The notes: generated by a model not told the origin, from the sequence alone. 64,000 nt of DNA from GWE2-42-39 sp942493345 (GCA_942493345.1 OW818695.1:3410001-3474000), one strand, 5' to 3'; positions 25,501 through 34,411 are shown, counted from the first letter of the stretch. Numbers and translations: made by a program.

Positions 25501-26432
25501 CTGTGTCCGCCTACCCAGATTTTACCGTCGCTGGTTTTTACGATTCCTGTGTGAAGATCGTCTCCGCCAATATTGCTTAGATTAACACTTGATGTTTTTT
25601 CTGTTTTCAGGTTTAAAATCTGCATGCTGATACTAGGGGAGGCAGAAGTTATAAACAGTTCGTCCCCTTTTCGGAAAATGCCTGACATTGCTTCAGCGCT
25701 GACCTGATCTACCTGATGGTATTTCCAGTCCGATTTTGTAAATACATTTTGAAGATTGCGTATTTCAGCAATTTCGAAGTCCTTGTATTTGCAGCCAACC
25801 CAAAAGATATCATGATCGTCGGCGTGGATACGGTACACCGGGAATTCGATCTCTTTTATGTTTTTAACTACCTTTCCCAGATCGGAAAACGCGGCCACTT
25901 TATTTGTGATGGTTCCGTCGCTGGCGAGCTCGAAAATCCCGTGGGGATTGAAACAGCGGACATTCCACGGTGTGATTTTCAGTAACCCGTGTTGGGAACC
26001 GATCCAGATGTACCCGTTTTTGTCGGTTACAAATTCATAACGAGATGAAAAACTGGTTGCCAAAAGTTTTTCAAACCGATTGTCGATGTATCGGTACAAG
26101 CCTTTCGATGTGGCAACAAGCAGATTTTGGCTTCGCTCGTGTGCCATTGAATGCAGCGAGGTACTGTCAACCGGGAAAGACGTCAACTGATATCCATCAA
26201 AAAAGATAGCCTGATTGTCCGAACCCAGCCAAAAGCCATCGTTGTCGCCTTTACTCATACACGAAACGGTGAGTGTGTCGAGTTCATGAATTTCGGTCCA
26301 TTGCCAGGGTTCCAAAACCGGATTGGAAATAACCGGGTGATATGGTTCTTTCGACGGAGCCTTAATAGCAACAACAAGCAACAAAATTACTGACAGTACG
26401 AGTTTGATTTGTATGGAGATCCGATGAGCCAT
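22506..26432 (-). CDS. Hybrid two-component system regulator (HTCS)
   Basis: A 1308-residue one-protein two-component system. A signal/anchor helix (about 9-24) is followed by a periplasmic Reg_prop beta-propeller pair with many GxxWxG-type blades (KNGYIWIGSQHGLLKI), a Y_Y_Y domain near 690-770 and a membrane helix near 775-797. Then come HisKA with H820 (DISHELKTPLTL), HATPase with NLLSNAFKYTPENG and GSGIGLSLVKEF, a receiver with D1108 (LVISDVMLPGMNG) and a C-terminal AraC helix-turn-helix (VSYKVGFNDPLYFSRCFKKY). Such proteins sense polysaccharide fragments and activate neighbouring utilisation loci. No SusC/SusD or glycosidase gene adjoins it here, so its target is open. Confidence 0.93.
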   Translation of the reverse strand: MAHRISIQIKLVLSVILLLVVAIKAPSKEPYHPVISNPVLEPWQWTEIHELDTLTVSCMSKGDNDGFWLGSDNQAIFFDGYQLTSFPVDSTSLHSMAHERSQNLLVATSKGLYRYIDNRFEKLLATSFSSRYEFVTDKNGYIWIGSQHGLLKITPWNVRCFNPHGIFELASDGTITNKVAAFSDLGKVVKNIKEIEFPVYRIHADDHDIFWVGCKYKDFEIAEIRNLQNVFTKSDWKYHQVDQVSAEAMSGIFRKGDELFITSASPSISMQILNLKTEKTSSVNLSNIGGDDLHTGIVKTSDGKIWVGGHSKIYTLDDNGWKLYQYPEVKLPLAAIKIFSDQNDCIYLSGTGMFRKLESTQGSYRTYQGLNFQCNTPDGCYWFTTNNGIVVEADSSLSVFSGYNTNDGLMDMTMQVYYSKKGQLWAAGSHNGRAAIATFDGENWSMKRFPQLQFGISYDGIKELGDTSIIFSLNGVLSSYGPDSGGFIEYHYSNQKWRTYHPPQVPLRIPSTEQTSDGKLWFSGSSVSVFDGTKTYRMDSIFGGSRWTDDIVISPDDKIWVAQGGYGLFYFDGTNWQRFGIKNGLASNMVTSLYYETDESVLIATDNGISCFDGKQFVSQIMHPSIGIPREKGTIRLSADKNIWINLGSREWYLYDLKNTREIPREISKTIRYKRDPHGPKTYITFAENEIPPEGNVLIRFEGKDFMHKTSPDKLQFSYRLNKGEWSLFSSDKSALLLDLEDGKYIFEVRARDMDLNTDETPVIVNFVVEPPVHKRAWFILTILTFLGIISFLLARLYMRNKEIHELDQFKLRLFTDISHELKTPLTLIMLPLQKLLEREDKSEETKKYINLIHGNVERLSNLVHQVIDFRRLESKKVQMEYAPGDVIRQIKSTFYYYKPLADEKGFNFLLNTETDELWLNYDSDKLEKIIVNLLSNAFKYTPENGLVELQVQWNSELEQLTIIVSDNGPGIPAEMQKNIFDRFYRLRNNQLNKIPGSGIGLSLVKEFVSLHGGNIEVFSDGVNGTEFKVILPLKKVEKSLRKPLFIPDENFAGDNNEKPLLLIVEDEEQMLEFVSGELSVYFEVLPANTAEKGMELLSQMPDLVISDVMLPGMNGIEFCQRIKESEETSHIPVILLTARDTEENIIQGIRMGADDYITKPFNMNELKARCLGMIENRKRLRKRFAENKQIKAEHFTSNKGDQSFLNKAMEVVFQNLDNAEFDVQQFCNLMNMSKTLLYSKLKTLTGQSATEFVRNIRLKESQKILLDPANELSVSEVSYKVGFNDPLYFSRCFKKYFGIPPSEISKK

Positions 26433-26624
26433 TTAAAACGGGAAAATATTTGCCCCGAAAGATAGTGAATCGTTCTGCCAAAGCGAAGAAATGAACACTT
26501 GAATTTGCGAAATAGCAAACCATAAATATATGGAGGGAAGATTGTACTTTTTATATTAATAGATCGTTTTTTTGAGTTTTACGGTTTGTTGTTGTACGAA
26601 AAAAATAGTCCCATCTTTTTTTAA

Positions 26625-28181
26625 TTATTCGATCTTTTCTGGAGTGTTGCCAGTTGTTTCCGATTCGTTATTTCTCATTGCTTGGTATGGTATTGTGAAA
26701 TAAAACACAGAACCTTTATTGGGCTGCGACGATAACCAAATTTTTCCGCCAAGTAATTCTACATATCCTTTTGATATGGATAGGCCAAGGCCTGTTCCCC
26801 CGTACAGGTTGGAGACCGTACTTTCAGCCTGCCGGAAACGATTGAAAATAGCGTCGTGCATGTTTTGAGGAATCCCGATCCCAGTGTCTTCAATGTGAAA
26901 TTCCAGATAGTTATCTGTTTTTTTGTACCCGAATTTTATGTGTCCCTGTTTGGTGAATTTTATGGCATTGTTGATGAGGTTTGAAAGAATCTGGATAAAT
27001 TTTGTTTTGTCTGTCTGAATAACTGCATCGTTGTCGTCGAACCCGCAACATAATTCAAATGACAAGTTCTTCAGTTTTGCCCTCTGCTCAAATTGGGTAT
27101 GCAATGTTTTTAGCAGATGGTTCAGATTAAATGTGCTTTCCCTTATTTTTTCCTGTTTTGCTTCCAGCGTGGCAATATTTACAATGTCGGAAATGATAGA
27201 AAGCAGTTGCTCTCCACTGTTGCCAATAATATCTGTAAAAACATCACGCTTGTCGGCTGGCAGATCAGGGTCTTTTAAAAACTCGGAAAACCCGATGATT
27301 GCGTTCATGGGAGTTCTGATTTCATGCGAGATATTATGGAGGAATGCTGTTTTTAACCGGTCGCTTTCTTCTGCCTTTTCTTTGGCCTCCATCAGGTTTT
27401 GTTCCATTTGCTTGCGCTCGGTGATGTCGCGGGAAATTCCAAACAGACCGGATGGTTTGCCGTAATCGTCAAACATCGGGCATTTGATGGTATGAAAAAT
27501 ATGGATTTGCCCGTCAGACAACGTCAATGGTTTTTCGTAGGTAATTGGTACTCCTTCCTGAATAACTTTTTGATCCAGTTCAACAATCATTTTTGCTTCG
27601 TTTTCCAGGTGAATGAAATAATCATCTTTCCCGACAACAACAGAAGCCGTCTTTCCTATTGCTTTTTCCATTGCTTCGTTGACTAGCAAATATTTGCCTT
27701 CGGAATCTTTTATGTAGATGATGTCCAGTGCATTGTTGATGATTGTTTGCAATAGTTTACGGTTTGTTTTGGCTTCGATTTCTGCCTGTTTGAATTTGTT
27801 GTACTGGGACGCTGCGTCCAATGCCCGGCGCACGGCAAATCCCAGCCTTTCCATCCGATCTTTCAGAATGTAATCGGTTGCTCCCTGTTTTAATAACTCG
27901 ACGGCCCGGTCTTCCCCGATTGTTCCGGAGATACAAATAAACGGTGTGCCGGGGCATATTTTCTTCGCGTATTCCAATGCCGTTTGCCCGTTGAACCGGG
28001 GCAACGTGAAATCTGCAAAAATGATGTTGTAATCATTGTTTTTCAGACAGGAGACATAATCGATTTCTGTGTCGACAATATCCAACTGCATGTCAAAGCC
28101 TTCGTCTGTGAGCATCTCCTGCAAAAGTTCAACATCTTTCGGAACATCTTCAAGAAGCAATGCATAAATTTTGACTCCCAT
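26625..28181 (-). CDS. Receiver-PAS-histidine kinase
   Basis: A cytoplasmic 518-residue protein, last of a five-gene unit. It has an N-terminal receiver with D57 (IIFADFTLPRFNG); its conserved lysine K107 is followed by Asp (ILKDRM) instead of the usual Pro. A PAS domain with PAC tail (about 140-262, ending FGISRDITERKQ) follows, then HisKA with FLHNISHEIRTPMNAIIGF and HATPase with NLINNAIKFTKQG, DTGIGIP and GGTGLGLSISKGYVELLGG. It can receive phosphate from the upstream kinase and phosphorylate further partners. There is no membrane segment. Confidence 0.92.
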   Translation of the reverse strand: MGVKIYALLLEDVPKDVELLQEMLTDEGFDMQLDIVDTEIDYVSCLKNNDYNIIFADFTLPRFNGQTALEYAKKICPGTPFICISGTIGEDRAVELLKQGATDYILKDRMERLGFAVRRALDAASQYNKFKQAEIEAKTNRKLLQTIINNALDIIYIKDSEGKYLLVNEAMEKAIGKTASVVVGKDDYFIHLENEAKMIVELDQKVIQEGVPITYEKPLTLSDGQIHIFHTIKCPMFDDYGKPSGLFGISRDITERKQMEQNLMEAKEKAEESDRLKTAFLHNISHEIRTPMNAIIGFSEFLKDPDLPADKRDVFTDIIGNSGEQLLSIISDIVNIATLEAKQEKIRESTFNLNHLLKTLHTQFEQRAKLKNLSFELCCGFDDNDAVIQTDKTKFIQILSNLINNAIKFTKQGHIKFGYKKTDNYLEFHIEDTGIGIPQNMHDAIFNRFRQAESTVSNLYGGTGLGLSISKGYVELLGGKIWLSSQPNKGSVFYFTIPYQAMRNNESETTGNTPEKIE

Positions 28182-28193
28182 GGGAAAATGTTT

Positions 28194-28652
28194 TTATTGT
28201 TTTTCCGGAGGATTACCTTCCGGCGGAATTTCATTAATGATTGCCCAAAAAATACCCAGTTGCTTTACCGCATCAATGAAACCATTAAAATTTACCGGTT
28301 TCACAACGTATGCATTGACCCCCAGATAATAGCTTTTCAGCAAATCTTTGTCTTCGCGTGAAGAGGTCAGCATAACAACCGGTAATAATTTAAATTCAGG
28401 GGTGCTCCGGATTTCACGCAACACTTCAATGCCATCTTTTCGGGGCATTTTAATGTCGAGGAATATAACCGATGGGTTTCCCGGATTCCGGTTGGCGAAT
28501 TTACCTTCCATACGGAGGTACTCCATTACTTCAACACCATCTTTTGCAACCACTACTCTGTTTGCAAGGTTGCTTTCTTCCAATGCTTCCAATGTAAGTT
28601 CTACATCATTGGGATTGTCTTCTGCCAGTAAAATTGTTTTAAGCTCTAACAT
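28194..28652 (-). CDS. Response regulator, Rcp1-like single receiver
   Basis: A 152-residue receiver-only protein of the type that pairs with phytochrome-like and PAS kinases. It starts with ILLAEDNPNDVELTLEAL, has phospho-acceptor D66 (SVIFLDIKMPRKDG), switch MLTSSRED and lysine in AYVVKPVNFNGF. The ~30-residue tail is acidic and proline-rich. It lies 11 bases after the PAS histidine kinase and 12 before the receiver-PAS kinase, so it likely relays phosphate between them. Confidence 0.92.
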   Translation of the reverse strand: MLELKTILLAEDNPNDVELTLEALEESNLANRVVVAKDGVEVMEYLRMEGKFANRNPGNPSVIFLDIKMPRKDGIEVLREIRSTPEFKLLPVVMLTSSREDKDLLKSYYLGVNAYVVKPVNFNGFIDAVKQLGIFWAIINEIPPEGNPPEKQ

Positions 28653-28663
28653 GTTTAATTCTC

Positions 28664-30874
28664 CTATAATATTGGTAATGAAAAATAAAAAGTAGCACCT
28701 TTATCGATTTCACCTTCGGCCCAGGTTCGGCCATTGTGTTTTTTTATAATCTGTTTCACATTAGCCAACCCGATTCCGATTCCCTCGAACTCTTCGTTGG
28801 AATGCAACCGTTGGAATACGCCAAAAAGCTTATGTGCGTACTCCATGTTAAATCCGGCGCCATTGTCGCGGACATAAAATATGAATTCGTTATTTTCCTC
28901 GGTCGTTCCGATCTCGATTTTGGCTATTTCCCGCTGGCCTGTATATTTTATGGCATTTCCTATCAGGTTTACCCACACTTGCCTGATCAGTGTTTGGTCG
29001 GCGTCAACAATAGGCAGGTGAGCAATGTTCCATTCTATTTTACGGCCCGACATATCCTGTTCGAGGATGGTTAATGCGTCTTGTACCTGTTTATTTATAT
29101 CTACTTTAGTCAATTTCATTTCCGTTCTCCCGGTTCTCGAAAATTGCAGCAGGTTGTCAATCAGGGCGCCCATTTGATTTGAGGCTTCGGAAATAGAATT
29201 GAGATAATGCTGTCCTTTTTCGTTTAGCTGGTCGAGATTACGTTTTACCAATAATTCCACGAACCCATTGATGTGCCTCAACGGAGCACGCAAGTCGTGC
29301 GATACCGAATAGGAGAATGCCTCCATTTCCTTGTTGGCGGCTTCCAATTGGGCTGTGCGTTCGATGACCCGGTTTTCCAGTTCGGAATTCAGTTTCAGTA
29401 TTTCTTCTTCCGCTTTTTTCCGTTCGGTGATGTCGGTGATCATGCCAACCGTACCGATGAAATGGTGATCATCATCAAATACCGTTGTGCCGGAAACTAA
29501 AGTCCATACTGCCTGTCCGTCTTTGCAACGAAAACGGCGTTCGTATGTATCTGATCTGCCTTGGCGGCGGTTCTCCATTTTTTTATAATGATCGGGCAAG
29601 TCCTCTTCAAATATGAAGTCTGTTATTAATCGGCCAACGATCATTTCTTTATTTTGATAACCAAGTATTTCGGCCATTCTTGCGTTGACAATGGAGGTTC
29701 TGGTATCCTGGTCGAGGGTCCATATCCCTTCATTGGCAGTATCTACAATGCGGCGGTATTTTACTTCACTTTCCTGTAAGGCTTTTTCCGCGCGTTTTCG
29801 TTCGGTAATGTCATTTATAACGGCAATACGGGCATTCCTGCCTTCGTATGAAATCCCGTGTGAATGAACTTCTATTGTAATAAAAGTCCCGTCCTTTTTT
29901 ATATGGTGCCATTCGCCGGCATAGGCAAGTCCGATTAACTTTTCAGTAAGGTCGGAAATCGTTTTCTTTTCATTTTCGGGATATAGGTCGGTAAGTTTCA
30001 TCGACAATATTTCATCCGGGGTATATCCATAATAATTGATGAAAGCTTCGTTTACGGCAAGAATAGTTTGGCTGCCTAATTCGTATATCAGCAGAAGTGC
30101 CGGGTTTTGTTCAAATAAATAACGAAAATGGGTTTCGCTTTCTTTTAAACTTTCTTCTGCTTTGTCTCTTTCTTTTTGCCTTTTTAGTAATTGCGACAGC
30201 AGGTTGTTGAATTGTTGGTAAAGAATTCCAACCTCATCCTTCCCCTGCGGTTTTAACTGGACGCTAAAGTCGTGGTTTTTCGAGATGGTTGCTGTTAGCT
30301 CGGCTAGATTTAAAATAGGTACTGATATTAATTTTTGCAGACGGGAAGCATTGATATATACAGGAATCAACATGATCAGTATCAAAGCACACATGATCAA
30401 TATATTATTCCAGAATTTCTCATAGACTGCAGCTGTAGAAATATTTAAACACAGAATGCCGTAATTTTTACCTTTAAAAGTAATGTCATGGTAAACATTT
30501 AAATATCCATCAGAAAATTCAGCAGAACTATTTTTTTTATTGGGAAAAGAATATGATTTTCCCGGCGTTTTCTGATAAGAAGCAAATAATCCGCCGTCAG
30601 GACGATAAATGCAGGCATTTTCTACCGACGGTATTGCGCTAAGTTTTGAGAGCACATCTTTTGCCTCATCTTTGTAATCAAAAAGCAGTGGTACCACCGA
30701 ATACTGGCCGACCAATGTTGCGTTGAGGATGGCATTCTTTTTCATTTCATTTCGAACGCCTATCATATCGAAAAACAGATACGTGGCCAAACCGGCAACA
30801 ACTGCAACAATACTGGCAGACATGATGATCATGACCAGTTTTGTTTTTATCGATTTGTTTTTATAAATATCCAT
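28664..30874 (-). CDS. Membrane PAS histidine kinase with CHASE8-like sensor
   Basis: A 736-residue kinase. TM1 (about 13-35) and TM2 (about 157-177) bound a periplasmic domain whose pattern (NATLVGQYSVVPLLFDYKDE, SVENACIYRPDGGLFASY) fits the CHASE8 domain of YfiN-type proteins. HAMP follows (about 178-232), two PAS/PAC domains (about 245-360 and 370-487), a coiled coil, HisKA with H526 (SYSVSHDLRAPLRHINGF) and HATPase (NLIGNAIKYTG, GIGIGLANVKQII). The start lies one base after the YfiR stop, so the pair is translationally linked. It likely reads the periplasmic state set by YfiR. Confidence 0.92.
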   Translation of the reverse strand: MDIYKNKSIKTKLVMIIMSASIVAVVAGLATYLFFDMIGVRNEMKKNAILNATLVGQYSVVPLLFDYKDEAKDVLSKLSAIPSVENACIYRPDGGLFASYQKTPGKSYSFPNKKNSSAEFSDGYLNVYHDITFKGKNYGILCLNISTAAVYEKFWNNILIMCALILIMLIPVYINASRLQKLISVPILNLAELTATISKNHDFSVQLKPQGKDEVGILYQQFNNLLSQLLKRQKERDKAEESLKESETHFRYLFEQNPALLLIYELGSQTILAVNEAFINYYGYTPDEILSMKLTDLYPENEKKTISDLTEKLIGLAYAGEWHHIKKDGTFITIEVHSHGISYEGRNARIAVINDITERKRAEKALQESEVKYRRIVDTANEGIWTLDQDTRTSIVNARMAEILGYQNKEMIVGRLITDFIFEEDLPDHYKKMENRRQGRSDTYERRFRCKDGQAVWTLVSGTTVFDDDHHFIGTVGMITDITERKKAEEEILKLNSELENRVIERTAQLEAANKEMEAFSYSVSHDLRAPLRHINGFVELLVKRNLDQLNEKGQHYLNSISEASNQMGALIDNLLQFSRTGRTEMKLTKVDINKQVQDALTILEQDMSGRKIEWNIAHLPIVDADQTLIRQVWVNLIGNAIKYTGQREIAKIEIGTTEENNEFIFYVRDNGAGFNMEYAHKLFGVFQRLHSNEEFEGIGIGLANVKQIIKKHNGRTWAEGEIDKGATFYFSLPIL

Positions 30875-30875
30875 T

Positions 30876-31445
30876 TTATGTTGGATTTAATACTTTGGAA
30901 ACACGCAACAAGCGGTAGTCGATAGTAAATCCGGCATCCAGCATACCTTTTTGGTTTACTTCAAAACGGAGCTTGTTTTCATATTCATAGAAATTTATAA
31001 AGCACCCGGCGTTAATAGAACCTTCTGTTTCAGAGACTGTTAAAATCGGACGCCCTTTTGTTTCCTGGAATATTTTCGGCAGATCGTTTGATTTGTTCCC
31101 TGAAATAAATAATATATCGCAACTGGTCAGTTTCTGTATGTCTTTCAGATAAATAATCTTGACTTTCCTTTCTTTGATCTTTTTTCCGGCATAAACTTCT
31201 TCGAGGGTATCATTAAACGGGTTTGGTCCTAAAATAGCAATGGTAAATTCCCGCGAAGGATCATCTGCTGAAGTATTGGCTGGCCAGGTAATAAACATTG
31301 CTAATTTTTCAAAAGCAACCGCTTTCATTGTGTATTCCATTGACTGCGAAAACAGATTCGGGTGAAATACAAACATAAAAATTGCCAGCAATGATACTTT
31401 CAAATGCTGTCTGATAAGTTTTACATGTCTGTACTTTCTTTGCAT
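30876..31445 (-). CDS. YfiR/DUF4154 family periplasmic protein
   Basis: A 189-residue protein with a signal peptide (to about residue 34, FSQS). It matches the YfiR/DUF4154 pattern: YTMKAVAFEKLAMFITWP near the mature N-terminus, FTIAILGPNPF, SCDILFISGNKS, RPILTVSET, then GCFINFYEYENKLRFEVN and the closing DYRLLRVSKV. In Pseudomonas YfiR is a periplasmic repressor of the inner-membrane protein YfiN. Here the adjacent gene encodes a kinase with a YfiN-like sensor domain, and the upstream gene a TonB receptor, so it probably connects outer membrane to kinase. Confidence 0.9.
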   Translation of the reverse strand: MQRKYRHVKLIRQHLKVSLLAIFMFVFHPNLFSQSMEYTMKAVAFEKLAMFITWPANTSADDPSREFTIAILGPNPFNDTLEEVYAGKKIKERKVKIIYLKDIQKLTSCDILFISGNKSNDLPKIFQETKGRPILTVSETEGSINAGCFINFYEYENKLRFEVNQKGMLDAGFTIDYRLLRVSKVLNPT

Positions 31446-31498
31446 TGTTGCTGAAAATTAATTGCTTTAGCCGCAATAGAAACGGCTTTTTTCAATCA

Positions 31499-33559
31499 TC
31501 AAAAAGTTACTTTTATTCCGTACATGGCAGAAAATCCGGGATTTTTAAACTGCCAGGGCATATTATAATCGTTATTGGTAATGTTGTAAAGCTGTGCAAA
31601 ACATTCGACTAACTGCGAATCGCTCTTTGTAATTTTCTGTGAGATACAGGCATTAAATACGATACCCGGAGTAAACCATCTTCGTTCAATTTTTGATGTC
31701 CCATCATAAAACCCGCCATTGTAATTAAGTGATGGAGTAAATTTGAACCCCGACGAAGAATAAACGCTTCCTCCAACGTTTACAATGCAATTGGGCGAAA
31801 ATGGAATATTTACATTGTTCTGGTTTGCATCCCGGTCGTTTCTGATGTTTGTGTTCATGTATGTTCCATTTACAAACCACGAAAATGTTTTATTTACTCG
31901 TTGCGAAACTTCCATTTCACCTCCCTGAGATGTTGACGATCCAGCATTAATTGATTGTGTCTGAGATGGATTTAGACTTACTATATTGTCTATAATTGCA
32001 TCTTTCAGATATATATAAAAACAACGGACTCCTATTTTTATATATTTGGGTAGCTTAAAATCTATCCCAGCATCCGCTCCAATACCACTTTCTGGCTTAA
32101 GATCAGGATTTGGTAATTGTCCGTTATGCCCCGAAATGCCTTTGTCGCGCAATGGGATCGTGCCGCCGCTTGATTTTAGCCCCGGCGGAGTAAAGCTGTT
32201 CCCTCCATTCGCATACAACGACACCTTTTCACTGACCGTGTATCGCGTTCCGGTACTCCATAGAAATTTTGCCCATGATACGCTGTTGTCGCCGGGAGCT
32301 CCGCTGTTCACTAAAGTGATCAGGTTTTTAATATATGCATATCGAACCCCAAATCTGATTAAAAGTTTAGACCCTGGACGCCATTCTTCCTGGATATAAA
32401 CACCCACCTGCGTAGCTGCTGATTTGTTTACATAGATAGGGTAACCCGTCAAAGGATCTGCCCATGTAGAATATTTTGCACCCTGATAATCAGTCCCCAG
32501 GCTTAATGAATTTGATTTTCCATGACGCAGGGAAAGCGAAATGTCAAACGGGATTATCACCTGTTCTACGCCATTGTCCGATTTTAGCGTATCGATCAAT
32601 CCAAAATTACTTTCCTGCCACAAGCGGTCGTAGGAACGGATGCCTAAATGAGATTGCAGGTGAGCTTTGTCGCTAAAGGCAATATCATATCCTACATTGA
32701 TGGTTGCGTATTGGTTATCATATCCCCGATAAACACGCCCGGCATCGCCTTCATGCCATGTTTTCTGAAAGAATACCGTGAATTTCTGCTTTTCAGTCTT
32801 ATCCGGGAAAAATGTAAAGCCACCATAAACCTTCGTTTTTTTGTATTCAGGATTCTTTTTCATGTTGAGCCACGATCCGTTAATGCCATAATTGATATAA
32901 TCCGACATTTCATAGGTTGACCCCAGAAAATAACTAAGCCGCTCCGTCCGGTTTTGATGAAATATCTGACCATTCAGCGTATTGTAAGAACCATAGGAAG
33001 TTTTAATACTCGTTTTTGCTTGCTCTACTTTTTCTTTTAATATCAAGTTTACTGTTCCCGCCAGTGGACTTTGTGTGCCGGCAAAATCCTGAGACATATA
33101 ATTCGGATATATGACTGAAGCCGGGCCACGCTGCACTTCAATACGATCAATCGCATTTAAATCGAGTGACATTGGATCGACGAACGCATCTACGGGTAAA
33201 CCCTGAAGCATATATGTGCTGTATTTGGGACCAATACCACCGTATGTGCCCCAGTTGGCGTCGTTGCGCGAAAGTACAGTTACCGAAGCTCCGGGTAGTT
33301 TTGAAATGGCTTCACATACATTGCGGTTACCCGAGATACTTGTTTCAATCTCCTTTTCGATAATTACGTCGATTTTCTGAGTTACACTGCCTGCCGATTG
33401 TGGTAATTTTGATGGGGTAATAACAACATTTAAAAAATCGTAAAGACTCAACTGGAACAATTCATTGACAGATTTATGAGTAATCGTATCCTGGGCATAT
33501 GTTGTTGAAAAAGAAATAAGGCTGAAGCTAATGATAAATATAATTAAGTTCCTTTTCAT
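31499..33559 (-). CDS. TonB-dependent outer-membrane receptor
   Basis: A 686-residue receptor with signal peptide (cleaved about residue 22, TYAQ). It has a plug domain (about 45-185: NVCEAISKLPGASVTVLSR, YSTYMLQGLPVDAF, DRIEVQRGPASVIYP) and a 22-strand-type barrel ending in phenylalanine (YGIKVTF). It has no SusC-type carboxypeptidase-regulatory N-terminus and no SusD partner, so it is a cobalamin/siderophore-type receptor. The ligand cannot be told. It is first in the operon with YfiR and three signalling genes, which suggests that substrate occupancy or envelope state is reported to the kinase. Confidence 0.92.
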   Translation of the reverse strand: MKRNLIIFIISFSLISFSTTYAQDTITHKSVNELFQLSLYDFLNVVITPSKLPQSAGSVTQKIDVIIEKEIETSISGNRNVCEAISKLPGASVTVLSRNDANWGTYGGIGPKYSTYMLQGLPVDAFVDPMSLDLNAIDRIEVQRGPASVIYPNYMSQDFAGTQSPLAGTVNLILKEKVEQAKTSIKTSYGSYNTLNGQIFHQNRTERLSYFLGSTYEMSDYINYGINGSWLNMKKNPEYKKTKVYGGFTFFPDKTEKQKFTVFFQKTWHEGDAGRVYRGYDNQYATINVGYDIAFSDKAHLQSHLGIRSYDRLWQESNFGLIDTLKSDNGVEQVIIPFDISLSLRHGKSNSLSLGTDYQGAKYSTWADPLTGYPIYVNKSAATQVGVYIQEEWRPGSKLLIRFGVRYAYIKNLITLVNSGAPGDNSVSWAKFLWSTGTRYTVSEKVSLYANGGNSFTPPGLKSSGGTIPLRDKGISGHNGQLPNPDLKPESGIGADAGIDFKLPKYIKIGVRCFYIYLKDAIIDNIVSLNPSQTQSINAGSSTSQGGEMEVSQRVNKTFSWFVNGTYMNTNIRNDRDANQNNVNIPFSPNCIVNVGGSVYSSSGFKFTPSLNYNGGFYDGTSKIERRWFTPGIVFNACISQKITKSDSQLVECFAQLYNITNNDYNMPWQFKNPGFSAMYGIKVTF

Positions 33560-33835
33560 TGTGTATGGCTTTTAATTTATTTATTTCTCAGGTTGTTATA
33601 CCTGCTTCTAAGTCCTATCTGCTTCAATGTTTCATTAAAAAATGGAACGACAAAATGTTACTATTAAAGATAAGAAAAATTGCTCTGATTATTTTTAAAA
33701 GTTTACTAAATAAGTTGGGTCCTTAAAATTGAAATAAATTAGAGAAAAGAAATGGGGATAATTAGAACTTTTGCTGTAATTTCATGTTTATTATACGAAA
33801 CTGAAAATAGAACTTTAACCATTAAAATAGCAAAT

Positions 33836-34411
33836 ATGAAATTTGAATTACCCGCTTTGCCCTATGCGAAAGATGCGTTGGAACCATATATCAGCGCACA
33901 AACCCTGGATTTTCACCACGGGAAACATCATCAGGCATACGTCAATAACCTGAATAACCTGATTGTTGGAACTGAATTTGAAAATGCTGACCTGAAAACG
34001 ATTATCTTGAAATCGGCGGGAGGTATTTTTAACAATTCGGCGCAGGTTTTTAACCACACGTTTTATTTCGAACAGTTTTGCAAAGATGGCTGTAAAGAGC
34101 CGAAAGCCTCGTTGAAAACTTCAATCGAAGCTGAATTTGGTTCGGTAGAGGCATTTAAGGAAGCATTTACAAAAGCTGCTGCCACCTTGTTTGGCTCGGG
34201 TTGGGCCTGGCTGGTGAAAGATGCCTCGGGAAAACTGAGTATTGTGCAAACCAGCAATGCCGGCTGCCCGATCACCGACGGGCTGGTTCCGCTGATGACC
34301 TGCGATGTTTGGGAACATGCTTATTATCTTGACAAACAAAACCTTCGCCCGAAATATATTGAAGATTTCTGGCAGGTGTTGGATTGGAAAGTTGTATCGG
34401 AAAGATTTTAA
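33836..34411 (+). CDS. sodB: Superoxide dismutase, Fe-type
   Basis: It converts superoxide to peroxide and oxygen in the cytoplasm. ATG 33836 gives 191 residues starting MKFELPALPYAKDALEPYIS, the family start; an in-frame upstream extension from 33752 is not conserved. Metal ligands are H27, H74, D157 and H161 (TCDVWEHAYYLD). Q70 in FNNSAQVFNHTFYF, at the Fe-enzyme position, points to iron; some relatives in this phylum are cambialistic. The helix-rich N-terminal and mixed C-terminal domains are complete. Confidence 0.95.
   Translation: MKFELPALPYAKDALEPYISAQTLDFHHGKHHQAYVNNLNNLIVGTEFENADLKTIILKSAGGIFNNSAQVFNHTFYFEQFCKDGCKEPKASLKTSIEAEFGSVEAFKEAFTKAAATLFGSGWAWLVKDASGKLSIVQTSNAGCPITDGLVPLMTCDVWEHAYYLDKQNLRPKYIEDFWQVLDWKVVSERF

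Noticed and set aside
26433..26624. Terminator or regulatory structure between the hybrid regulator and the kinase operon
   Set aside because: No convincing stem with T run and no TAnnTTTG box with spacing was seen.
33752..33835. Upstream extension of the superoxide dismutase
   Set aside because: It would add 28 residues resembling a poor signal sequence; the enzyme family starts at MKFELPALPY and is cytoplasmic.
33560..33835. Riboswitch (cobalamin type) before the TonB receptor gene
   Set aside because: I looked for B12-box-like sequence and stable stems in the leader on the minus strand and saw none.
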